DNA from: CALEMW01 sp035447065
GTDB lineage: Bacteria > Krumholzibacteriota > Krumholzibacteriia > LZORAL124-64-63
Reading direction: 5' to 3'
DNA: 64,000 nt
Assembly: GCA_035447065.1 (NCBI GenBank)
Contig: DAOTGJ010000001.1
Location: 62,001 to 126,000, forward strand
Made by a program: the position numbers and the translations under genes. This document shows, one piece after another, positions 47,284 to 54,467 of this stretch (positions within the stretch are counted from its first letter, which is position 1; each line of letters starts with the position of its first letter). The notes under the pieces were generated by a model that was not told where the DNA came from, made no database searches, and saw only the letters and a program-made list of their open reading frames with translations.

Positions 47284-48513
47284 ATGAACCTCCTGGAAGG
47301 CGTGCGCATCGCCCTGGGCAGCCTGCGGACCCACAAGCTGCGCACCTTCCTGACCCTGCTGGGCAACATCGTGGGCACCATGAGCGTGATCGCGGTGGTG
47401 TCGCTCATCAACGGCGTGGACATCTACGCGCGGCAGAAGGTGCTGGAGGAGGGCTCCAACGTGTTCACCGTGTCGCGGGTGAACATGTTCGCCATCCTCA
47501 CGGACCTGGACGCCTTCCTGGAGTCCCTGGACAACCCCGACCTCACCCTGGACGACGTGCGCTGGCTGAGCCGCAAGATGGAGACGGCCGGCGTGGTGGG
47601 CGCCCACGTGGAGCGCACGGCGGACCTGCGCGGCCGCGGCCGCGATTCGCGCGGCGTCACCGTGCGCGGCAAGACCGCCGACTACCCCCTGCTGGAGGAC
47701 CTGCCCCTGCACGCGGGCCGCCACATCACGCCGCAGGAGGTGGCCGCGAGCCGCCCCGTGACGGTGCTGGGCTGGGAGGTGGCGCGGGACCTCTTCCCCG
47801 AGCTGGACGACCCGGTGGGCCGCACCGTGAAGCTGGGCGGCCGCCACCTCGAGGTGGTGGGCGTGGTGGAGGACCGCGGCACCGTGCTGGGCAACAGCCG
47901 CAACCGCTTCGCGGTGATCCCGGTGACCACGCACCTCAAGGTCTTCGGCGCGCGCGAGTCCGTGGACATCAAGGTGGCGGTGGACGACCTCACGGAGATG
48001 GAGTCGGCCCAGGAGGAGGCGCGCGCGCTCATGCGGGTGCGGCACCGGCTGCGCCCCATGGAGGACGACGACTTCGGCGTGGTCACCCGCGACGAGCTGC
48101 TGCAGCTCTGGTCCGGCGTGTCCAAGGCCATCTACGCTGCGCTCACGCCCCTGGTGGGCATCAGCCTGGTGGTGGGCGGCATCGTGCTCATGAACATCAT
48201 GCTGGTGGCGGTGACCGAGCGCACGCGCGAGGTGGGGGTGCGCAAGGCGGTGGGCGCCACGCGGCTGGCCATCCTCTGGCAGTTCCTGGTGGAGTCGGTC
48301 ACGCTGTCGCTGGCGGGGGGAGTGCTGGGCATCCTCATCGGCCTGGGGCTGGCGCTGGCCATCGCCGCGGCCAGCCCGCTGCCCTTCGCCTTCGCGAGCT
48401 GGGCGCCGGCGCTGGGGCTGGGCGTGACGTTCGTGCTGGGGCTGGTCTTCGGCACCTATCCGGCGTGGAAGGCCGCGGGGTTGGATCCGGTGGAGGCGCT
48501 GCGCCATGAATAG
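47284..48513 (+). CDS. MacB/FtsX-type ABC permease, first copy
   Basis: The 409-residue protein has the MacB-permease topology: one N-terminal membrane helix (LRTFLTLLGNIVGTMSVIAV), a periplasmic domain of about 230 residues and three C-terminal helices with GGIVLMNIMLVAVTERTREVGVRKAVGAT. It is a permease half only: no nucleotide-binding domain is fused. ATG 47284 is four bases past the adaptor stop. The periplasmic portion has a Lys/Arg-rich stretch (ERTADLRGRGRDSRG). It overlaps the next permease by eight bases. Confidence 0.9.
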   Translation: MNLLEGVRIALGSLRTHKLRTFLTLLGNIVGTMSVIAVVSLINGVDIYARQKVLEEGSNVFTVSRVNMFAILTDLDAFLESLDNPDLTLDDVRWLSRKMETAGVVGAHVERTADLRGRGRDSRGVTVRGKTADYPLLEDLPLHAGRHITPQEVAASRPVTVLGWEVARDLFPELDDPVGRTVKLGGRHLEVVGVVEDRGTVLGNSRNRFAVIPVTTHLKVFGARESVDIKVAVDDLTEMESAQEEARALMRVRHRLRPMEDDDFGVVTRDELLQLWSGVSKAIYAALTPLVGISLVVGGIVLMNIMLVAVTERTREVGVRKAVGATRLAILWQFLVESVTLSLAGGVLGILIGLGLALAIAAASPLPFAFASWAPALGLGVTFVLGLVFGTYPAWKAAGLDPVEALRHE

Positions 48514-49738
48514 GATGCACGCCGCCGAGGGGGTCCGTCAGGCCCTGCACACCATCCGCGGCCGCAAGCTGCGCAGCGGACTGCTGATCCTGGGCGTGGC
48601 CATCGGCGTGGCCACGCTGCTGGCCATCACCACCATCGTGGGCGGGCTGAGCGGGAAGATCCGCAACGACATCGTCTCGTCCGCGAAGCCCTATCTCTAC
48701 GTGGCGCGCTTCACCGGCCTGGGCGGCGAGGACATGGAGGCCATGCTGCGCCGGCCGCAGATCATGCCCGAGTGCGTCGAGGCCGCGGAATCGCTGCCCG
48801 GCGTGGCGGGCGTGGACTACATGGTGCAGATGAACGACGGCACCATCCTCAACTACGGCGAGAACCGCACCAACATCGTGCAGGTGTTCGGGGCGTCGGA
48901 CCAGTTCGCCAGCCTCTACTCCTTCAGCCTGGGCGAGGGCCGCTTCTTCACGGCCGACGACCTGGCCGCCCGCCGCCGCGTGTGCGTGCTGGGCGACGGC
49001 CCGCGCCAGACCCTCTTCCCCAAGACCGACCCGGTGGGCAAACGCCTGCGCATCGAGGGGGAGGAGTACGAGATCGTGGGCGCCATGGCCAGCCGGCGCC
49101 ACGTGCTGGGCCAGATGGGCGACAACTTCGTGGTCACGCCGTGGACCAGCTACGAGCGCGACTTCCTGGTGCGCGAGCGCGAGGACCGCGCCATGGCCGT
49201 CACCGTGCGCGACGGCTGGAGCACGGACGCCGTGGAGGCCGATCTGGTGGGCGCGCTGCGCAAGGTGCGCGGGCTGCGGCCGGGCCAGGACGACGACTTC
49301 GCCATCGTGGCCTCCGAGACCTACGGCGAGCTCGTGGACCGCATCACCCAGGGCGTGGCCCTGGTGCTGGTGGTGCTGTCGTCCATCGGGCTGATGGTGG
49401 GGGGCATCGGCGTGATGAACATCATGCTGATCTCGGTGACCGAGCGCACGCGGGAGATCGGCGTGCGGATGGCCGTGGGCGCCCGCCGCGGCGACGTGCT
49501 GCGGCAGATCCTGGTGGAGGCCGCCGTGCTGACCGGCCTGGGCGGCGTGGTGGGCGTGGGGCTGGGCTACCTGGGCGCCTGGGCGGCCACCCGCCTGCTG
49601 GAGTTCCCCTTCGCGGTGCGGCCGCTGGTGGTGGTGGTGGCGGTGCTGTTCAGCTGCTCCATCGGGGTGTTCTTCGGACTGTATCCGGCCAACCGGGCGG
49701 CGCGGATGGACCCGGTGGAGGCCCTGCGCAAAGAGTGA
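48506..49738 (+). CDS. MacB/FtsX-type ABC permease, second copy
   Basis: 410 residues with the same layout as the previous gene (LRSGLLILGVAIGVATLLAI; GGIGVMNIMLISVTERTREIGVRMAVGARRGD at about residues 295-327). The two are diverged paralogues and could form a heterodimer. The start overlaps the end of the first permease by eight bases. The ATP-hydrolysing subunit expected of a MacB-type transporter is not encoded on either side, so it must come from elsewhere in the genome. Confidence 0.9.
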   Translation: MNRMHAAEGVRQALHTIRGRKLRSGLLILGVAIGVATLLAITTIVGGLSGKIRNDIVSSAKPYLYVARFTGLGGEDMEAMLRRPQIMPECVEAAESLPGVAGVDYMVQMNDGTILNYGENRTNIVQVFGASDQFASLYSFSLGEGRFFTADDLAARRRVCVLGDGPRQTLFPKTDPVGKRLRIEGEEYEIVGAMASRRHVLGQMGDNFVVTPWTSYERDFLVREREDRAMAVTVRDGWSTDAVEADLVGALRKVRGLRPGQDDDFAIVASETYGELVDRITQGVALVLVVLSSIGLMVGGIGVMNIMLISVTERTREIGVRMAVGARRGDVLRQILVEAAVLTGLGGVVGVGLGYLGAWAATRLLEFPFAVRPLVVVVAVLFSCSIGVFFGLYPANRAARMDPVEALRKE

Positions 49739-49739
49739 G

Positions 49740-49769
49740 TTGTGCGCCGCCCCCGTTCCTCCGTATCCT
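49740..49769 (+). promoter_or_regulatory. Sigma-70 promoter of the SUMF1-type lipoprotein, probably leaderless
   Basis: TTGTGC (49740-49745), 18 bases, TATCCT (49764-49769); the ATG at 49776 is six bases past the -10 and has no ribosome site. Confidence 0.55.
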
Positions 49770-49775
49770 GTGATC

Positions 49776-51491
49776 ATGAAGACAAGCCCCCTCGTCATTC
49801 CCGCCGCGCTTCTGCTGCTCCTGGCCCTCGCCGCAGGCCCGGGCTGCGGCGGAGATCCCTCCGCTCCCGACCCCGTCGGCGTGATCCAGGTCACCGTGCT
49901 GCCGGAGACCCTGGCGGCGCCGTGGCTGCTCTTCGGACCCGGGGGCTACAGCCACCAGGGCGCCGGCACGCAGCGCCTCACCGGGTTGACGCCCGGCGCG
50001 TATCAGCTGAGCTGGGGGTCGGTGGAGGGCTGGTTCGCGCCCGCGCCGGCGAGCGCCACGGGCACGCTGACGGCCGGTGGCGAGCTGGCCCTGGCGGGAA
50101 CCTACCGCGAAGGGGCGTCGCTGGTCGTCGAACCCATGCCCGAAGGCTTGGCGGCGCCCTGGAGCGTGGCCGGTCCGGACGGATTCGCGGACGCCGGCAC
50201 CGGCGCCGGCGTGCTGGAGGACCTGGAGGCCGGGACCTACACGCTGACCTGGGGCGCCGTGGACGGCTACGACACCCCGGTCCCCGCCGCGGCGGTGCGC
50301 GAGGTGGCGGAGGGCGGCATCGAGGTGGTGCGCGGCCAGTACGGGCTGCGCTCCGCGGACCTGGCTCTGGCGCCTTCGCGGGCGGACGCGGCCTGGACCG
50401 TGACCGACGCCGACGGCGGTCCGCCGTGGAGCGGCGTCGGCCCGGCCGTGCTCGCCGACCTCGCTCCCGGCGCGTACACCGTGACCTGGACGCCGGCCTC
50501 CGGCTGGCTCACGCCCAGGCCGGTGGACGTCGTGCTGACCTCGGGCACGGACCTCACCCACGCCGTGGACTTCCTGCCCACGCCGGCGCGCAACACCGCG
50601 CCCGCGGGCCTCTACCTCATGGGTTGCCACACGGATTCCCTGGGCTTCGAGGTGGACGAGTTCCCGCAGCACCAGGTCATCCTCACGCGGGACTTCGAGG
50701 TGGCCGTCACCGAGCTGACCAACGCCCAGGCCGTGGCCCTGCTCCAGTGGGGCTACGACCAGGGCACCCTGACCTGCGACGGCCTCGCCGTGCGTCCTTC
50801 CGACGACGTGGGCCTCACCCTGGTGAACCTGCAGGTGGCCACCTGCGAGTTCGAGTTCTCCGACGGGACCTTCCGCCTGCGCGACGCCGGCTGGGGCCTG
50901 CAGCCGGATCATCCCGCGGTGGCCTTCTCCTGGTACGGCGCCGCCCGTTTCTGCGACCTCATGAACGACTACGAGGGCCTGCCCCGCAGCTACGGCGCCG
51001 ACTGGCTCTGCAACGGCAACGACCCCTACGGCGCCGCGGGCTACCGCCTGCCCACCGAGGCGGAGTGGGAGTACGCCTGCCGCGCCAACCCGGACGTGGT
51101 GATGTCGTTCTGCGGGGGGTACGGCACCAACGAGGAGTGCCAGGAGCCGGTGCTGATGGACTACGGCTGGTACTGCGGGAACTCGGAGATCCGGCCGCAT
51201 CCCGTGGCGCAGCTCCTGCCCAACGACTGGGGCCTCTACGACATGCACGGGAATCTCTTCGAGTGGGTCAACGACGTGAGCACGCCCCGCTACGAGAGCG
51301 GAACCGTGTTCGACCCCGTGGTGACCATCACGGGCAGCTACCGCACCACCCGCGGCGGCACGTCGGCCAACGGCACCCTGAACAAGGCGCTCAACTGCCG
51401 CTCCTCCAACCGGAGTTCGCGGCAGGCCAGCCTGGGCACCAACTACATCGGGATCAGGATCGTCCGCACCGCGGCCGCGGCGGGCTTCTAG
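49776..51491 (+). CDS. Lipoprotein with three PEGA-like repeats and a SUMF1/FGE-type domain
   Basis: The 571-residue product has a lipoprotein-like signal (Cys24 after LALAAGPG). Three tandem repeats of about 80 residues follow; each has an APW or AAW core and ends in a LTPGAYQLSWGSVEGW-like unit (LEAGTYTLTWGAVDGY, LAPGAYTVTWTPASGW), a PEGA-like pattern. The C-terminal 290 residues form a formylglycine-generating-enzyme-type domain (YRLPTEAEWEYACRAN, LYDMHGNLFEWVND, RGGTSANGT). The two catalytic Cys of true FGE, expected just after RGG, are Asn and Lys here, so sulfatase activation is unlikely. Probably an envelope ligand-binding protein. Confidence 0.85.
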   Translation: MKTSPLVIPAALLLLLALAAGPGCGGDPSAPDPVGVIQVTVLPETLAAPWLLFGPGGYSHQGAGTQRLTGLTPGAYQLSWGSVEGWFAPAPASATGTLTAGGELALAGTYREGASLVVEPMPEGLAAPWSVAGPDGFADAGTGAGVLEDLEAGTYTLTWGAVDGYDTPVPAAAVREVAEGGIEVVRGQYGLRSADLALAPSRADAAWTVTDADGGPPWSGVGPAVLADLAPGAYTVTWTPASGWLTPRPVDVVLTSGTDLTHAVDFLPTPARNTAPAGLYLMGCHTDSLGFEVDEFPQHQVILTRDFEVAVTELTNAQAVALLQWGYDQGTLTCDGLAVRPSDDVGLTLVNLQVATCEFEFSDGTFRLRDAGWGLQPDHPAVAFSWYGAARFCDLMNDYEGLPRSYGADWLCNGNDPYGAAGYRLPTEAEWEYACRANPDVVMSFCGGYGTNEECQEPVLMDYGWYCGNSEIRPHPVAQLLPNDWGLYDMHGNLFEWVNDVSTPRYESGTVFDPVVTITGSYRTTRGGTSANGTLNKALNCRSSNRSSRQASLGTNYIGIRIVRTAAAAGF

Positions 51492-51494
51492 GGG

Positions 51495-52307
51495 CTAGAG
51501 CTCCACCTTCAACCAGCGCTTCACGGCCAATCCCCCCGCCACGGAGAAGACGCAGAAGCCCCAGAACCACCGCTGGGCGAACCAGTCGGGCTCCGGCGCC
51601 GTGCGCAGCTCCACCGCGGCGAGCGGGCCGTCTGCTGGCAGGGGCGGTTCGGCGGGGTCGATCAGCGCCCGCCACGCGCCGCCGCGTTCGCGGCGCAGGG
51701 AGGCGGGACGCACGCCGGCGTCGGCCTTCACGGCCTTGGTCCAGCGGCCGGAGGCGCCGTCGGAGAGGGTCACCTCGTGACGGCCGGGCGATTCCACGCG
51801 CAGCCGCCACCAGACCGCGGAGCCCGCGGCGTCGCGCACGGGCGGCGCGTCCAGGGCCAGCCCTGCGCCGGGATCCAGGCGCAGGGCGTCCACAAGTCCG
51901 GGCCGGCCGGGATCCACGTGCGCGCGCACCAGCACGGTCTCGCCCGGCACGAGGGCGGGATGCTGGTAGCGGGCCTCCAGATGCACCAGGACCAGGGCCG
52001 CCGGCGGCAGCAGCACCAGCAGGGCCGGCAGGGTGAGGGTCACGTAGCGCAGGTTGGCCAAGGCCAGGGCGCCCTGCACGCGCATGAGGGTGGGCAGATC
52101 GTCCTGGTAGAGGCCCATCTCGTAGAGGTGGCCCAGCAGGCGGCGGCGCGCGGCGGCCAGGCGCGCCTGCGGCGTGACCAGCTTGAACAGCCACAGCAGG
52201 AGGATCCCGGTCAGGGCCGACACCACGGCGAGCGCGAGCCAGCCGTGGCCGCCGAACGGGGCCCAGAGCAGATCGAAGAAGCGGTTCACCAGCTTGGCCG
52301 CACCCAT
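51495..52307 (-). CDS. Membrane protein of unknown function, in the phosphatase operon
   Basis: 270 residues, with a membrane helix at about 23-43, a basic helical stretch (QARLAAARRRLLGHLYEMGLY), two adjacent hydrophobic segments (about 88-112), a periplasmic beta-rich domain of about 130 residues and a C-terminal helix near residue 250. The N-terminal three-helix plan with a coiled cytoplasmic loop is reminiscent of EMC3/DUF106-type insertases, but I cannot confirm it. AGGAGA precedes ATG 52307, seven bases past the small protein's stop. It ends four bases from the convergent lipoprotein gene. Confidence 0.65.
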   Translation of the reverse strand: MGAAKLVNRFFDLLWAPFGGHGWLALAVVSALTGILLLWLFKLVTPQARLAAARRRLLGHLYEMGLYQDDLPTLMRVQGALALANLRYVTLTLPALLVLLPPAALVLVHLEARYQHPALVPGETVLVRAHVDPGRPGLVDALRLDPGAGLALDAPPVRDAAGSAVWWRLRVESPGRHEVTLSDGASGRWTKAVKADAGVRPASLRRERGGAWRALIDPAEPPLPADGPLAAVELRTAPEPDWFAQRWFWGFCVFSVAGGLAVKRWLKVEL

Positions 52308-52314
52308 GGATCTC

Positions 52315-52509
52315 CTACGAGATGTAGCCCAGGCCCTGCATGCGCTTGCGGATCTCGTCCTCGGAGCCGCCGCCTTCCTCGAACTTGGCGATCTCCTTCT
52401 CCAGCACGTGCCGCACGAACTCCTCCGGCGAGCTGTAGCCGGCGATGCCCGCGTACTTCTGGATCTTCACCATGAGATCCTTGTCCACCTTGACCTTGGG
52501 TCCGAACAT
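52315..52509 (-). CDS. 64-residue ribbon-helix-helix-like protein
   Basis: ATG 52509 overlaps the preceding phosphatase stop by one base (TGATG). The sequence VKVDKDLMVKIQKYAGIAGY followed by SSPEEFVRHVLEKEIAKFEE resembles the ribbon-helix-helix fold (strand, helix, Gly-Tyr-Ser turn, helix), the fold of CopG/MetJ-type DNA-binding proteins. The end is highly charged. It could be a regulator of its own operon, but without the strand residues being assayable by eye the DNA-binding role is inference. It is translated between an exported phosphatase and a membrane protein. Confidence 0.7.
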   Translation of the reverse strand: MFGPKVKVDKDLMVKIQKYAGIAGYSSPEEFVRHVLEKEIAKFEEGGGSEDEIRKRMQGLGYIS

Positions 52510-54467
52510 CACTTCCCCTCTCGATAGATGGAGGAACCGCGCATCTCCGGCAGCGGCTCCAGGCCGTAGAGCTCCAGGAAGGTGGGCGCCAGGTCCAGCA
52601 GCTCCGGGTCCGCCTTGAGCACGGGGCGGCTGCTGATGATGATGCCCGGCACCTCGTCGGCGGCCATGCAGTGGTCGCCGCTCCACTTCATCATGTTGTC
52701 GGCGAAGACCGTGGGCGGCACCTCGCCCAGGGCGCTCTCGTTGGAGCCGCGGTAGCCGCGGAAATAGCCGATGTTGATGTCCGGCGCGTCCGCGAGGTGC
52801 GGCCCGTGGTAGATCTCGTCGGTGCGGTAGGCGTACTTGACGGCGCGCTGCCCGGTCTCCGGATCCACCACGGCCTCCAGCTCCCGCACCAGCTCCTGCA
52901 GCAGCTCCTCGCGGTCCTCGCCCGGGTTGACGATGCCGCGCTTCTCCCGCCCGCGCAGGTTGAGGTAAAGCCCGTTGATCCCGATGGCGTAGGCCACGGT
53001 GTCCCGCCAGTCGATGCCCGACAGGTACGAGACGTCCTCCGGCGCCACGCCCGGCTGCAGGCTCAGGTAGCCGTGCTCGTACAGCCAGCGGTTCACGTGG
53101 AAGGAGCGGTAGTACGGCGCGAAGCCGTGGTCGCTCATGACGATGATCAGGGTGTCGTCGCTGAGGCGGTCCAGGGCCAGGGCCAGGGCGCGGTCGCAGT
53201 CGCGGTAGATCTCGTCGATGCGGCCCTCGAAGGTGGCCGCCTCGTCGTCGTGGCGCGGGTGGTCGTGGTCCATGGTGCGCCAGAACGTGTGGCAGGTCTG
53301 GTCCGGGCTGTTGAAGTAGAAGAAGAGGAAGCCGTCGTCGTGGGCGGCGAAATGCTCCAGCTCGTGGGCGAACTGGCGGTAGCGCTCCTCGAAGACCTGC
53401 GAGCTCTGGCTCACGTAGTCGGCGTCGCTGAAGACGCCCTCCTCCAGGGCCTTGGTGTCGTCGGGCATGCCCTGGGTGTAGTAGGGGCCCAGGTCCCGCG
53501 CCAGCTCGGCGGACCAGCCGGACGGCGTGCTGATGGGCATCTCCGGCTTGGCCGGATCGATGTTCACCGGCGTCACGTAGAGCCGGAACGCCGGCGAGGT
53601 CTCCATGAGGTAGAAGCGGCACACGCCCGACACGGACTTGAGCAGCGGCACCAGCTCGAAGTCCAGGGTGACCCACTCGCTCCACTCGCCCTCGCGCAGC
53701 AGCAGCGAACGGCCGGCGACCTCCACCACGGCGCCGCCGTGCTCGCGGTCCACCGCCACGCGGAAGGGCACCGACGACTCCGGGTCGCCCTCGCGGTAGG
53801 CGTTCACCGGGCCGTGGATCTCCGCTTCCATCACGCCGTCGTCCAGGTACACCGGCACCAGGCGGCCGCCGCTGAGGTCGGTCACGTTGGGGGGATCGTC
53901 CGTGAAGTACGTGAAGATGCCGTAGGTGCCCAGCACGTCCGGGGTGCCCATGCCGCTGAGCGAGCGCACGTCGGCCTCCACCGGCGGGAAGTTGGACGGC
54001 ACCTTGAAGATGGTCACGTCCACGCCCGCCTCGGCCAGCAGCTCCCAGAACGAGGTGCCGTCGCGCAGGTTCTCCACGCCGCCGGCGTCGCCGCGGGGGA
54101 ACTTCCAGCCGCCCACCTTCCACCAGCGCTGGGGGGCCATGGCCTGGGCGGCCGACAGGAAGGGCGTCATGTCCGCGGGGTTGCGGTGGATGAAGTCGAA
54201 GATGCCGTGGCCGCCCGGGTCCATGCCCGTGATGAAGTTGGACCAGGCCACCGGCGACTGGGGCGGCACGGCCGTGCCCAGCTCGCGCAGCTCGCCGCGT
54301 TCCAGCAGCCGCGCGAAGGCGGGCAGTTCGCCGCGGTCCACGCGTTCGCGCAGCAGGTCCGGATCCATGCCGTCGAAACCGATGACGAGCACCTTGGGCT
54401 GCGGCGCGGCGACGGCGTCCGCGGCCAGAAGCAGGAGCAAGAGCAGCAAGGCGCCGCGGCGCATCAT
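52509..54467 (-). CDS. Exported alkaline-phosphatase-superfamily phosphodiesterase, second of pair
   Basis: The 652-residue protein starts at one of two adjacent ATGs (54467; GGGAGGG upstream) with a signal peptide (MMRRGALLLLLLLLAADAVA). Alkaline-phosphatase-superfamily metal motifs are present: VLVIGFDGMDPDLL, PPQSPVAWSNFITG (likely Ser nucleophile), IFDFIHRN, and IIVMSDHGFAPYY near residue 440, then MMKWSGDHCMAADE. The family includes nucleotide pyrophosphatase and phosphoglycerol-transfer enzymes. It overlaps the upstream paralogue by four bases. Substrate unknown. Confidence 0.88.
   Translation of the reverse strand: MMRRGALLLLLLLLAADAVAAPQPKVLVIGFDGMDPDLLRERVDRGELPAFARLLERGELRELGTAVPPQSPVAWSNFITGMDPGGHGIFDFIHRNPADMTPFLSAAQAMAPQRWWKVGGWKFPRGDAGGVENLRDGTSFWELLAEAGVDVTIFKVPSNFPPVEADVRSLSGMGTPDVLGTYGIFTYFTDDPPNVTDLSGGRLVPVYLDDGVMEAEIHGPVNAYREGDPESSVPFRVAVDREHGGAVVEVAGRSLLLREGEWSEWVTLDFELVPLLKSVSGVCRFYLMETSPAFRLYVTPVNIDPAKPEMPISTPSGWSAELARDLGPYYTQGMPDDTKALEEGVFSDADYVSQSSQVFEERYRQFAHELEHFAAHDDGFLFFYFNSPDQTCHTFWRTMDHDHPRHDDEAATFEGRIDEIYRDCDRALALALDRLSDDTLIIVMSDHGFAPYYRSFHVNRWLYEHGYLSLQPGVAPEDVSYLSGIDWRDTVAYAIGINGLYLNLRGREKRGIVNPGEDREELLQELVRELEAVVDPETGQRAVKYAYRTDEIYHGPHLADAPDINIGYFRGYRGSNESALGEVPPTVFADNMMKWSGDHCMAADEVPGIIISSRPVLKADPELLDLAPTFLELYGLEPLPEMRGSSIYREGK

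Noticed and set aside
45220..48507. A 1095-codon leftward open frame opposite the efflux-like genes
   Set aside because: Composition is typical of antisense GC-rich shadow; the plus strand holds clear MacA and MacB families with overlapping starts.
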